A stretch of DNA of 64,000 bases from contig JAZQMO010000066.1 in assembly GCA_045543495.1 (NCBI GenBank), positions 45,866-109,865 of the forward strand. The letters run 5' to 3'. Position numbers and translations under genes: made by a program. The notes under the pieces were generated by a model that did no database searches, was not told the origin of the DNA, and saw only the letters and a list, made by a program, of their open reading frames with translations. This stretch comes from RGIG5579 sp045543495 (lineage in GTDB: Bacteria > Bacillota > Clostridia > Oscillospirales > SIG627). Positions 1 through 7,951 of the stretch are shown piece by piece; position 1 is the first letter of the stretch, and each line of letters begins with the position of its first letter.

Positions 1-1
1 A

Positions 2-100
2 GAAGAAATCGACGGCCAAAGAGTGGGAGGAAAGGCTCCCGAAATTTTGAAACTGCTTCAGGATGAGGTGCTCCGTGAATTTACGGAGGCCACCAATTAA
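2..100 (+). CDS. C-terminal end of a probable class IV aminotransferase (partial)
   Basis: An open frame enters from the left edge and stops with TAA 9 bases before the DUF4392 gene. The 32 visible residues include VGGKAPEILKLLQDEV, which resembles the C-terminal end of PLP class IV aminotransferases (branched-chain or D-alanine transaminases usually end with an IGDGKPGPITKKL-like stretch). If it is a D-amino acid transaminase, it would make D-glutamate from 2-oxoglutarate and D-alanine, which fits the genes that follow. The catalytic lysine lies outside the window, so the assignment rests on a short match and on context. Confidence 0.5.
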   Translation, partial: EEIDGQRVGGKAPEILKLLQDEVLREFTEATN

Positions 101-109
101 GGAGAGAGT

Positions 110-1177
110 ATGACACAAAAGGAAATGACCGCCCTCAATCTGGGCCAAAGCTTGGATGATCTCGCCAATTTAGACCCCCGAGGCTACGGTGTGTGTAAAA
201 TTCTGTATCAGGCCTCCCGAAGCCTTGCAGGCGGCCCCACCTGTATGAACGGAGCCAAAAAGCTATGTGAGACCCTGAAGGCAGGAGATTTCGTTTATAT
301 TATGACGGGCTTTGTTCTGCGCCCCTTCAAAAAAGCGGAAATGGATGGCATCGTCAGCTCTGTGCTTCTTTGCAGAGCGCTGGTGAAGGCCTTTGACGTA
401 AAGCCCATCATCGTTTGCCCCGTGGATAATGAAAAGGCCGTCAGAGCCTTGGCGGGCTGTGTGGGCCTGCATTTGCAGGAGGATTTCACCGCTCTGGCCG
501 AAATTCCCGTTTCCATGGGAATGTTTCTGTTCACCAAGGATGTCGCCGAGGCCGAAGGGGAGGCAGACCGCCTCTTAAAGCTCGCACCGCCGAAGGCCGT
601 TATCAGTATTGAGTGCCCCGGTGCCAATGAAAAGGGCGTTTATCACAATGCCACGGGTCTGGATGTAACCGAGCTTGAGGCCAAGCAGGATATTCTGTTT
701 GAAAAGGCGCAGAAAATGGGTGTTTTGGATCTTGCCATCGGCGATCTCGGCAATGAGATCGGAATGGGCGCCATCTCCGATACCTTGAAAGACTATATCC
801 CTTATGCCGCCGAGGGCAGGTGTCGCTGCGGCTGCGGAGGGGGAATTGCCGCCCGCACCAAGGCGAATAACCTCATTACCGCCACCGTGTCCGATTGGGG
901 CTGCTATGCGCTCATTGCCGCCCTTGCCTTTCTGATGGAAAACATCGATATTATGCACGATGCCGAATTGGAAAAGAGAAGTATGATCACCGCCTGTGAA
1001 AACGGTATGATCGATATGTACGGCTGGCTCATTCCCGCCATTGACGGCTTCGGCACCGAGATCAATCTGCCCATGGTGTCCCTTATGAGAGAAATGGTGA
1101 AAAGCGCCCTTTCCCTGAAGGAAACCTGTAAGACCTGGTTTGAAAAGGTAAATGAATTGGGATTTTTTGAACCGTAA
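110..1177 (+). CDS. DUF4392 protein, D-glutamate cyclase C-terminal-domain homologue
   Basis: The 355-residue protein matches the DUF4392 family, the C-terminal half of mammalian D-glutamate cyclase (DGLUCY), which converts D-glutamate to 5-oxo-D-proline. Conserved-looking blocks are TGFVLRP (66-72), ECPGANEKGVYHNATG (168-183), AIGDLGNEIGMG (209-220), a Cys/Gly-rich RCRCGCGGG (237-245) and VSDWGCYAL (260-268). No signal peptide or membrane segment is visible, so it should be cytoplasmic. The ATG follows GGAGAGAG. It lies between an aminotransferase tail and pxpB, and the partner DUF1445 domain is a separate gene at 2887. Which of the two proteins carries the cyclase activity is inferred from the animal fusion, not seen. 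Confidence 0.8.
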   Translation: MTQKEMTALNLGQSLDDLANLDPRGYGVCKILYQASRSLAGGPTCMNGAKKLCETLKAGDFVYIMTGFVLRPFKKAEMDGIVSSVLLCRALVKAFDVKPIIVCPVDNEKAVRALAGCVGLHLQEDFTALAEIPVSMGMFLFTKDVAEAEGEADRLLKLAPPKAVISIECPGANEKGVYHNATGLDVTELEAKQDILFEKAQKMGVLDLAIGDLGNEIGMGAISDTLKDYIPYAAEGRCRCGCGGGIAARTKANNLITATVSDWGCYALIAALAFLMENIDIMHDAELEKRSMITACENGMIDMYGWLIPAIDGFGTEINLPMVSLMREMVKSALSLKETCKTWFEKVNELGFFEP

Positions 1178-1212
1178 GATCCCGCCTTTTTCTGTGGAAA
1201 AGAGAGGAGAGT

Positions 1213-1932
1213 ATGGAAAACATTCGTTTTCTCCCTTGCGGAGAGGGAGCCTTTACCGTAGCCTTTGATCAAAGGATCTCCGAGACGGTCAATCAAAAGA
1301 TCCGCTATCTTGCCGCCGAGCTGGAAAAAGCAAAGCTTGCAGGAGTGGGGGAGACGGTACCGACCTTTTGCAGTCTTACGGTCTTTTTTGATCCCCTTGT
1401 GATTTCAAAGCAAAGTTTAAAAAATCAAATCCTCTCCCTGATGGGAGCCTATGAGGAGGGCATCGCTTCTGAGAAGCGGGTCTTCCTCGTTCCCGTTTGC
1501 TATGAGGGGGAGTTTGCCCCCGATTTAGAGGAGGTATGCCGCCATACGGGCCTTTCCCGGGAGGAGGTCATACGCCGCCACACCGCCGAGGATTATTTAA
1601 TTTATATGCTGGGATTTTTGCCCGGCTTTCCTTATTTGGGCGGAATGGATCCTGCCTTGGAATGCCCGAGGCTTGATACCCCTCGCACAAGGATCCCCGC
1701 AGGTGCCGTGGGGATCGGGGGAAAGCAAACGGGCATCTATCCCTTAGCCTCTCCCGGCGGCTGGCGCCTCATCGGGCAGACCCCCGTCAAGGTCTATGCC
1801 CCCGAGCGGGAGGAGCCCATTTTATATCGGGCGGGAGATGCCATTCGCTTCTATCCCATTTCCGTGGAAGAATACCAAAGGATCGAGGCAGAGGGCGGCC
1901 TTGCCATTGAGGTAAGGAGGGAAGAGAAATGA
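1213..1932 (+). CDS. pxpB: 5-oxoprolinase subunit PxpB (KipI family)
   Basis: The 239-residue protein is a cyclophilin-like KipI / allophanate hydrolase subunit 1 family member. The family block runs from 134 to 190, with GFLPGFPYLGGMDP, TPRTRIPAGAVGIGG and YPLASPGGWRLIGQTP. In the PxpABC complex this subunit helps hydrolyse 5-oxoproline to glutamate with ATP. KipI of Bacillus also inhibits the sporulation kinase KinA, but the pxpC and pxpA neighbours make the metabolic role more likely here. The stop overlaps the pxpC start by 4 bases, which indicates translational coupling. Start ATG follows AGAGGAGAG. Confidence 0.92.
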   Translation: MENIRFLPCGEGAFTVAFDQRISETVNQKIRYLAAELEKAKLAGVGETVPTFCSLTVFFDPLVISKQSLKNQILSLMGAYEEGIASEKRVFLVPVCYEGEFAPDLEEVCRHTGLSREEVIRRHTAEDYLIYMLGFLPGFPYLGGMDPALECPRLDTPRTRIPAGAVGIGGKQTGIYPLASPGGWRLIGQTPVKVYAPEREEPILYRAGDAIRFYPISVEEYQRIEAEGGLAIEVRREEK

Positions 1933-2876
1933 AAATGACGATCCTGTCTCCCGGCCCCCTGACCACCGTTCAGGATCAGGGGCGCTTCGGCTATATGAAT
2001 ACGGGCTTTTCCCCGGGCGGCGCCATGGATCCGGACGCCATGAAAAGAGCCAATCTTTTGGTGGGAAATCGGCTCGGAGAGGGTGTTTTGGAAATGACCC
2101 TGATGGGAATTACCGCCGAGTTTGACTGTGATACTGTCATCGGTATTACAGGGGCGGATATGTGCCCCACCGTAAACGGCGAGCCTGTGAATATGAATAC
2201 TACCGTCTATGTGAAAAAAGGCTCCCGTCTGACTCTTGGCGCCGCCAAATCGGGAATGAGAGCCTACCTTGCCGTTTCAGGCGGCTTTGCCCTTGAGCCT
2301 GTGATGGGAAGCCTTTCCACCAATTTGAAATGTGCTCTTGGGGGCTTTCAGGGAAGAAAGCTTGCTGCGGGGGATGAAATTTGCCTGAAGCGGGAGACCG
2401 CCCCCTCCCAAATCTCGCCTCGCTTTATTGCCGCTCCAAACCTCGGAGGAAGAGACATTGCGCTTCACGTGATCCTTGGCCCGCAGGATGATTATTTTAC
2501 CTCTGAAGGAATTGACAGCTTTTGCCAAAAGGCTTATACTGTATCTGTCAACTCCGACCGTATGGGCATTCGTTTGGAGGGAGAAAGGATCGAGAATAAA
2601 AACGGGGTGGATATTATTTCCGACGGCATTGTTACAGGCTCGGTTCAGATCCCGCCTGCAGGCGTTCCCATTATTATGATGGCCGACCGCCAAACCACGG
2701 GAGGTTATGCCAAAATTGCCACGGTGATCCGCCGTGACCTGTCCCTTCTTGCTCAGGCAAGACCGGGGGATCGGGTTCGCTTTTATCCCATTACAGAGGA
2801 AATGGCTCTTTTGACCCGCAAGGAGGAGTCATTGAAGGAAAGAAGGCTGACCGAGAAGTATCAGCCCTTGTTTTGA
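1929..2876 (+). CDS. pxpC: 5-oxoprolinase subunit PxpC (KipA / biotin-dependent carboxylase-like)
   Basis: The 315-residue protein has the KipA / allophanate hydrolase subunit 2 signature: TVQDQGRFGYMNTGFSPGGAMD near residues 14-35, GITGADM near 74-80, and PPAGVPIIMMADRQTTGGYAKI in the C-terminal third. It should form the PxpBC heteromer that acts with PxpA on 5-oxoproline. The start overlaps the pxpB stop (ATGA), and the DUF1445 gene begins 10 bases downstream. Length is normal for the family. Confidence 0.92.
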   Translation: MKMTILSPGPLTTVQDQGRFGYMNTGFSPGGAMDPDAMKRANLLVGNRLGEGVLEMTLMGITAEFDCDTVIGITGADMCPTVNGEPVNMNTTVYVKKGSRLTLGAAKSGMRAYLAVSGGFALEPVMGSLSTNLKCALGGFQGRKLAAGDEICLKRETAPSQISPRFIAAPNLGGRDIALHVILGPQDDYFTSEGIDSFCQKAYTVSVNSDRMGIRLEGERIENKNGVDIISDGIVTGSVQIPPAGVPIIMMADRQTTGGYAKIATVIRRDLSLLAQARPGDRVRFYPITEEMALLTRKEESLKERRLTEKYQPLF

Positions 2877-2886
2877 AGGAGAATTT

Positions 2887-3672
2887 ATGGATGTTTCCAA
2901 AATGAGCCCGAAGGCGGTGCGTGATCTGATCCGTCAAGGGAAGATCACCTCCCAGACCTCGGGAATGTGTGACGGCTTTGCTCAGGCCAATCTTTTGATC
3001 CTGCCCCGTGAGCAGGCCTATGACTTTTTGCTTTTCACGCAGCGCAATCCCAAATCCTGCCCCATTCTGGAGGTGGGGGATGTGGGAAGCCGTTTGGTGA
3101 AGAAAATGGCAGACTGCGCCGATATTGCCACCGATCTTCCCAAGTACCGACTTTGGGAAAACGGCGTTTTGACAGGGGAATATACGGATATCTCCTCCCT
3201 TTGGAGAGAGGATTTTGTGTATTTTCTCATTGGCTGTTCCTTCTCCTTTGAAGGGGAATTGTTGGCGGCCGATGTGCCTGTCCGTCAAATTGAAGAGGGG
3301 AAAAACGTACCCATGTACCTGACCAATATCCCCTGCGAGGAGGCGGGTATTTTCCACGGTAATTTGGTGGTCAGTATGAGACCGATGCCCGCAAGGGATG
3401 CCATCCGTGCCATCAGCATCACCTCCACTATGCCCCGTGTCCACGGTGCTCCCATTCACATCGGTGACCCCTCGCAGATCGGCATTGCAGACCTTGCAAA
3501 GCCTGATTTCGGGGATCGTGTTACGGTGAAGGAGGGAGAGATCCCCGTGTTTTGGTGCTGCGGTGTGACCCCGCAATCCGTGGTGATGAGCGCCAAGCCT
3601 CCCATTGCCATCTCTCACGCACCGGGACATATGTTTATTACCGATGTGAAAAATACTTTGTTAAAGGATTGA
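2887..3672 (+). CDS. DUF1445 protein, D-glutamate cyclase N-terminal-domain homologue (YcsI-like putative hydro-lyase)
   Basis: The 261-residue protein is a full-length DUF1445 (YcsI-type) member. Conserved blocks include GMCDGFAQANLLILP (26-40), RNPKSCPILEVGD (53-65), GCSFSFE, NVPMYLTNIPC, RVHGAPIHIGDP, PVFWCCGVTPQ and HAPGHMFITDV at the C-terminus. DUF1445 is the N-terminal half of mammalian D-glutamate cyclase, and Bacillus ycsI sits in the ycsF-kipI-kipA cluster. Here it lies between pxpC and pxpA. AAGGAGAATTT precedes the ATG. The likely role is D-glutamate to 5-oxo-D-proline together with the DUF4392 protein, which is an inference from family and neighbours. Confidence 0.85.
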   Translation: MDVSKMSPKAVRDLIRQGKITSQTSGMCDGFAQANLLILPREQAYDFLLFTQRNPKSCPILEVGDVGSRLVKKMADCADIATDLPKYRLWENGVLTGEYTDISSLWREDFVYFLIGCSFSFEGELLAADVPVRQIEEGKNVPMYLTNIPCEEAGIFHGNLVVSMRPMPARDAIRAISITSTMPRVHGAPIHIGDPSQIGIADLAKPDFGDRVTVKEGEIPVFWCCGVTPQSVVMSAKPPIAISHAPGHMFITDVKNTLLKD

Positions 3673-3676
3673 ACGT

Positions 3677-4462
3677 ATGTATTTTGTAGATTTGAACAGC
3701 GACCTTGGGGAAAGCTTCGGTGCCTACCGCATCGGAATGGATGAAAAGATCCTTCCCTTGGTCTCCTCGGCCAATGTCGCTTGCGGCTTTCACGCAGGAG
3801 ACCCCAATGTGATGCAAAAGACCGCCCGCCTTTGTGCCGAGCACGGCGCATCTCTCGGTGCTCATCCCGGCTTTCCCGATCTTCAGGGCTTCGGTAGGCG
3901 AAATCTTTCCGTTTCCCCCGAGGAAGTGAGGTGTATGATCCTCTATCAGATCGGCGCCCTGGATGCCTTCTGCAAGGCCTCGGGAATTCGGATGCAGCAC
4001 GTAAAGCCCCACGGCGCTCTGTATAATATGGCTGCCAAGGATCCTGCATTGGCCGAGGCCATCTGCCGTGGGATTTATGAATATGACCCGAGCCTGATCC
4101 TTCTTGGTCTTGCAGGCAGTGAAATGCTCCGTCAGGCCAAAAAGATCGGCCTTCCCGCCGCCTGCGAGGTCTTTGCTGACCGCGCTTATGAGGACGATGG
4201 CTCCTTGGTTTCAAGATCCAAGCCCGGTGCTATGATCCACGATGAAACCGAAGCCGTTTCCCGCGTGGTGGGAATGATCAAAAACGGTACCGTCAAGTCC
4301 ATCAACGGCAAAACCATCGAGCTTTGTCCCGATTCCGTCTGCGTTCACGGAGACAGTGAAAAGGCGCTTCTTTTCGTTCAAAAAATTCGGGATGCCCTTG
4401 TTTCGGAAGGCATTGAGATCGCTCCTCTGAAAACCGTTTTGCAGAAAAGAGGCGTTCAGTGA
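3677..4462 (+). CDS. pxpA: 5-oxoprolinase subunit PxpA (LamB/YcsF family)
   Basis: The 261-residue protein is a LamB/YcsF family member, slightly longer than the usual 245-255. Family motifs are DLNSDLGESFGAY near the N-terminus, SSANVACGFHAGDP, SLGAHPGFPDLQGFGRR, VKPHGALYN, and EVFADRAYEDDGSLVSRS. With PxpB and PxpC it hydrolyses 5-oxoproline to glutamate. ATG follows AAAGGATTGAAC. The last bases overlap the GTG start of alr, so the racemase is translationally coupled to it. Confidence 0.93.
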   Translation: MYFVDLNSDLGESFGAYRIGMDEKILPLVSSANVACGFHAGDPNVMQKTARLCAEHGASLGAHPGFPDLQGFGRRNLSVSPEEVRCMILYQIGALDAFCKASGIRMQHVKPHGALYNMAAKDPALAEAICRGIYEYDPSLILLGLAGSEMLRQAKKIGLPAACEVFADRAYEDDGSLVSRSKPGAMIHDETEAVSRVVGMIKNGTVKSINGKTIELCPDSVCVHGDSEKALLFVQKIRDALVSEGIEIAPLKTVLQKRGVQ

Positions 4463-5586
4463 GCCGCTTTCTCAGAACCTATGCCCGAGTGGATCTCGGG
4501 GCCGTCAGGGCCAATTTCAAGGCATTGAGATCCTGCCTTCCCGAGGGGGTCAAGGCGCTTGCCACCGTGAAGGCCGATGCCTACGGTCACGGCAGCATCC
4601 AAGTTTCCCTCGCTCTGGAAGAGGAAGCGGATTATTTTGCCGTAGCCTGTCTCGAGGAGGCTCTTACTCTTCGGAAAGGCGGTATCCGTAAGCCCATCCT
4701 GATCCTTTCCTACACCCACCCGTCTCTCTTTTGTGAATTGATCGCAAATGATATCACCGCAACGGTCTACCGTACCGAGGATGCGCTCCTGTTATCCGAG
4801 GAGGCAGTGAAAATGGGGAAAAAAGCCCGTGTTCATCTTGCGGTCGATACAGGAATGGGGCGTATCGGCTTTTCTCCCGATGAAGAGGGGGCGAATGCCG
4901 TTGCAGAAATTTTTAAGCTTTCGGGCCTTGAAGCGGAGGGCATTTTCAGCCACCTTGCCCGAGCCGATGAAAGAGACAAAAGCACCGCCCTGTTGCAGAG
5001 AGAACGCTTTGATTTCTTTTTGCATCTTTTGGAGGAAAAGGGCTGCCGCTTTTCCATTCGCCACCTATGCAACAGCGCCGGCACGATGGAATTTCCCGAA
5101 AAATATGATATGTGCCGCTTCGGCATTTCTCTTTACGGCTTGTACCCCTCCCAAGAAATGGATCGCAGCAGGGTAAAGCTCACCCCCGCTATGGAGGTGA
5201 TCAGCCACGTGATCCACGTAAAGACCGTGCCTGCAGGCACTCCCATCGGCTATGGACACACCTATATTGCTCCTGCCGAGCGGCGTATTGCCACCGTCAG
5301 CATCGGCTATGCCGATGGCTTCAACCGCTCCCTTTCGGGAAAAGGCTTTGTTTTGATCCGAGGGAAAAGAGCCGCAGTGGTGGGAAGAGTCTGTATGGAT
5401 CAGATCATGGTGGATGTCACCGAGATCCCCGATGCCGCCGTGGGAGATGAGGCCGTCATTCTCGGAAAAAGCGGGGAAGAGGAGATCTGTGCAGAAGACC
5501 TCGGAGAGATGGCAGGCAGCTTCCATTACGAGGTGGTCTGCAATTTTATGCCCCGTGTCACAAGAGTCTACCTTGAGGACAAGTGA
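4459..5586 (+). CDS. alr: alanine racemase
   Basis: This PLP enzyme of 375 residues interconverts L- and D-alanine for the cell wall. The PLP lysine is K38 in VKADAYGHG, and the second catalytic base is Tyr265 in PIGYGHTY. Substrate-site motifs DTGMGRIGF, CNSAGTM and GRVCMDQIMVDVT are all present. The start is GTG, overlapping the pxpA stop by 4 bases. Its place at the end of a D-glutamate/5-oxoproline operon suggests that D-alanine supply, or an amino-group exchange via a D-amino acid transaminase, is linked to that pathway. Confidence 0.96.
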   Translation: MSRFLRTYARVDLGAVRANFKALRSCLPEGVKALATVKADAYGHGSIQVSLALEEEADYFAVACLEEALTLRKGGIRKPILILSYTHPSLFCELIANDITATVYRTEDALLLSEEAVKMGKKARVHLAVDTGMGRIGFSPDEEGANAVAEIFKLSGLEAEGIFSHLARADERDKSTALLQRERFDFFLHLLEEKGCRFSIRHLCNSAGTMEFPEKYDMCRFGISLYGLYPSQEMDRSRVKLTPAMEVISHVIHVKTVPAGTPIGYGHTYIAPAERRIATVSIGYADGFNRSLSGKGFVLIRGKRAAVVGRVCMDQIMVDVTEIPDAAVGDEAVILGKSGEEEICAEDLGEMAGSFHYEVVCNFMPRVTRVYLEDK

Positions 5587-5615
5587 TTTCTTTTGAAAAA
5601 AATAAGATTTTTTTC

Positions 5616-5644
5616 TTGACAAGCACGGCGAATTTTGTTATACT
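5616..5644 (+). promoter_or_regulatory. sigma-A promoter of the tRNA pair
   Basis: TTGACA at 5616-5621 and TATACT at 5639-5644 are separated by 17 bases. The tRNA-Gly gene begins 26 bases after the -10 box. Confidence 0.85.
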
Positions 5645-5670
5645 ACTTGGGCACCGAAAAGTGCCCATCT

Positions 5671-5746
5671 GCGGATTTAGCTCATTTGGTAGAGCGCGAC
5701 CTTGCCAAGGTCGAGGTGGCGGGTTCGAGCCCCGTAATCCGCTCCA
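5671..5746 (+). tRNA. tRNA-Gly (GCC)
   Basis: The 76-base cloverleaf has acceptor stem GCGGATT/AATCCGC, T-arm GGTTCGAGCCC, and anticodon arm CGACC-TTGCCAA-GGTCG with anticodon GCC. The CCA end is encoded. Confidence 0.96.
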
Positions 5747-5749
5747 GTT

Positions 5750-5826
5750 GGCCTGGTAGTTCAGTTGGTTAGAACGCTAGCCTGTCACGCTAGAGGTCAG
5801 GGGTTCGAGCCCCCTTCAGGTCGCCA
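5750..5826 (+). tRNA. tRNA-Asp (GTC)
   Basis: The 77-base cloverleaf has acceptor arms GGCCTGG and TCAGGTC that pair with two G-T wobbles. The anticodon stem is CTAGC/GCTAG with loop CTGTCAC, giving anticodon GTC. The CCA end is encoded. It starts 3 bases after tRNA-Gly, so the two are co-transcribed. Confidence 0.96.
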
Positions 5827-5854
5827 AAGCCCTTGCTATCGCAGGGGCTTTTTT
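5827..5854 (+). terminator. intrinsic terminator after the tRNAs
   Basis: AAGCCCTTGC pairs with GCAGGGGCTT around a TATC loop and is followed by a run of six T, directly after the tRNA-Asp CCA end. Confidence 0.85.
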
Positions 5855-5874
5855 CTTTTAGAAAAGAGGATCGT

Positions 5875-6543
5875 ATGAAAATCATTGCTCATATCATAAC
5901 GGATTTTCCCACCAAATTCGGAATCCCTCGCCAAAGCGGGATCTTGGCGGAATTGGAGAGCAGAATTGTTTTCGAGAAGGAGTTTTCCAATCCCGATTAT
6001 ATCCGTGGCATTGAGGATTTTTCCCACCTGTGGCTCCTTTGGTGCTTCTCGGAAAACGGGGAGCATAAGCCCTCTCCCACCGTGCGCCCGCCAAGGCTTG
6101 GGGGCAATGTGCGAAAAGGAGTCTTTGCCACCCGATCCCCCTTCCGTCCCAATCCCATCGGGCTTTCCTGTGTGCGCCTTGTGAGGGTGGAGGAGACAAG
6201 CGACGGCCCCGTTCTCGTGGTCACGGGGGCAGATCTTGTCAGCGGCACCCCGATCTATGATATCAAGCCTTACCTACCCCATTTTGATTCTCATCCCGAG
6301 GCTCTCGGCGGCTTTTCTGATGAGCACTTTGCCGATTCTCTCGAGGTTAAGGCTCCCTCAGATCTTCTGTCCCTCTTTCCCGAAAAGAAAAGGGAAGCGC
6401 TTCTTGAGATCCTCCGTCAGGATCCCCGTCCCTCTTATCATAACGATGAGGAGCGTGTTTACGGCTTTCCCTTCGCAGGCTTTGAGATCCGCTTTCGGGT
6501 GGAAAAGAATACCTGCCTTGTTCTCTCTGCAGAAAAAATCTAA
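5875..6543 (+). CDS. trmO: tRNA N6-methyltransferase TrmO (TsaA/YaeB family)
   Basis: The 222-residue protein belongs to the TsaA/TrmO family, which uses SAM to N6-methylate t6A37 in certain tRNAs. Family motifs are GIPRQSG near 18, the LWLLWCFSE block, RPPRLGGN, GVFATRSPFRPNPIGLS (about 80-96) and GTPIYDIKPYLPHFD. The ATG at 5875 follows AGAGGA. An upstream in-frame start would lie inside the tRNA terminator and is rejected. It lies next to metK, the SAM synthetase, on the other strand, sharing one terminator. Co-location of a SAM user, two tRNAs and metK may be chance. Confidence 0.93.
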   Translation: MKIIAHIITDFPTKFGIPRQSGILAELESRIVFEKEFSNPDYIRGIEDFSHLWLLWCFSENGEHKPSPTVRPPRLGGNVRKGVFATRSPFRPNPIGLSCVRLVRVEETSDGPVLVVTGADLVSGTPIYDIKPYLPHFDSHPEALGGFSDEHFADSLEVKAPSDLLSLFPEKKREALLEILRQDPRPSYHNDEERVYGFPFAGFEIRFRVEKNTCLVLSAEKI

Positions 6544-6554
6544 AATGAGTATAA

Positions 6555-6584
6555 AAAAAGCAACCGATTTCGGTTGCTTTTTTG
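6555..6584. terminator. bidirectional terminator between trmO and metK
   Basis: AAAAAGCAACCG-ATTT-CGGTTGCTTTTTT works in both directions. It ends trmO on the plus strand and metK on the minus strand. Confidence 0.85.
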
Positions 6585-6587
6585 CTT

Positions 6588-7733
6588 TTAGAACATCGCT
6601 TTTAATTTTTCAGCAAGGTCGGTCTTTTCCCAGGGAGCAGAAAGCTCCTCACGGCCCATATGACCGTAGGCGGCAAAGGCCTTGTAAATGGGACGGCGAA
6701 GATCCAGCGTGCGAATGATTCCCTGAGGAGTCAGATCCACAAGCTTTCTCAATGCTTCACCGATCTTGTCATCGGAAACCTTGCCCGTGCCGAAGGTGTC
6801 CACCAAAACAGAGGTGGGCTCGGCAACGCCGATGGCGTAGGAGATCTGAACCTCGCACTTTTTGGCAAGGCCGGAGGCCACAACGTTCTTGGCAAGATAA
6901 CGGGTGGCGTAGGAGGCGCTTCTGTCCACCTTGGTGGGATCCTTTCCGGAAAAGGCACCGCCACCGTGACGGGAGTAACCGCCGTAGGTGTCAACAATGA
7001 TCTTTCTGCCTGTCAGACCGGAGTCACCCTGAGGCCCGCCAACCACGAAGCGACCCGTGGGGTTAACGAAGATCTTGGTTTCCCGATCCATCCACTTGGG
7101 ATCAATGGTGGGCTCGATTACGTGCTTGATAATATCGGCACGAATGGTGGCCTGATCCACATCGGCCCCGTGCTGAGAGGAAACTACAATGGTCTCGATT
7201 CGGGTAGGAACACCGTCTTCGTATTCCACCGTAACCTGAGTCTTTCCGTCGGGACGGAGATAGGGGAGAACCCCGCTCTTTCTGGCGTTTGTTAAAGTTT
7301 TGGCAAGGGAATGGGCAAGAGAAATGGGCAGAGGCATCAATTCGGGGGTCTCATCGCAAGCGTAGCCGAACATCATACCCTGATCGCCCGCACCCTCGGC
7401 ATCCACACCCATAGCGATATCGGGGGACTGCTTGTGTACGGAGCTGATGACAGCGCAGGTGTCGCAATCAAAGCCGAATTTTGCTCTGTCGTATCCGATT
7501 TCACGAATGGTCTCTCTGGCGATCTCCTGAAAATCAGGAATGGCGGTGGTGGTGATCTCACCCATGATCAGAACAAGACCTGTGGTCACGGCGGTCTCGC
7601 AGGCAACTCTTGCCATGGGGTCTACCTTCAGGATCTCATCCAAAACCGCATCGGAGATCTGGTCACAGATTTTATCGGGATGTCCCTCTGTCACCGATTC
7701 CGAGGTAAAGTATTGTTTCATTTGGTCACACAT
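6588..7733 (-). CDS. metK: S-adenosylmethionine synthetase
   Basis: This enzyme of about 381 residues makes SAM from ATP and methionine. Signatures are FTSESVTEGHPDKICDQISDAVLD at the N-terminus, GAGDQGMMFGYA in the first half, and GGGAFSGKDPTKVDRSA. All three MetK domains are present. The annotated start gives MCDQMKQYF; an in-frame ATG 12 bases later (7721) gives the usual MKQYFTSES start, and AAGGA lies 11 bases before it, so 7721 is an equally good choice. No SAM riboswitch was recognised in the leader. Confidence 0.97.
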   Translation of the reverse strand: MCDQMKQYFTSESVTEGHPDKICDQISDAVLDEILKVDPMARVACETAVTTGLVLIMGEITTTAIPDFQEIARETIREIGYDRAKFGFDCDTCAVISSVHKQSPDIAMGVDAEGAGDQGMMFGYACDETPELMPLPISLAHSLAKTLTNARKSGVLPYLRPDGKTQVTVEYEDGVPTRIETIVVSSQHGADVDQATIRADIIKHVIEPTIDPKWMDRETKIFVNPTGRFVVGGPQGDSGLTGRKIIVDTYGGYSRHGGGAFSGKDPTKVDRSASYATRYLAKNVVASGLAKKCEVQISYAIGVAEPTSVLVDTFGTGKVSDDKIGEALRKLVDLTPQGIIRTLDLRRPIYKAFAAYGHMGREELSAPWEKTDLAEKLKAMF

Positions 7734-7759
7734 CCTTATGTTTTCTTTTAGTCCTATCC

Positions 7760-7788
7760 ATTATAGTAAAAAGCTGTCAAAAAATCAA
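7760..7788 (-). promoter_or_regulatory. metK promoter
   Basis: On the minus strand TTGATT (7788-7783), 17 bases, and TATAAT (7765-7760) form a sigma-A promoter about 30 bases before the metK start. Confidence 0.7.
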
Positions 7789-7899
7789 GACCTTTGGGGA
7801 AAAAGTGCACGAAGAACCCGTTTTCTCCCGAAAGGGGCTTTTTTCTGTCAAAAAATGCTTCTATTATTCGTGAAAAGTGCCGAAATAGAGCACAAATTC

Positions 7900-7928
7900 T
7901 TGACTGAAAACTGTTTTTGTGTTACAAT
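7900..7928 (+). promoter_or_regulatory. promoter of the minD-like gene cluster
   Basis: TTGACT (7900-7905), 17 bases, TACAAT (7923-7928). The minD-like ATG follows 23 bases after the -10 box, so the leader is short and has little room for a Shine-Dalgarno. Confidence 0.7.
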
Positions 7929-7951
7929 AATACGAATGAAAATCGGGTTCT

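Noticed and set aside
7734..7800. SAM riboswitch upstream of metK
   Set aside because: The leader is only about 30 bases between the promoter and the start, with no room for the conserved stems.
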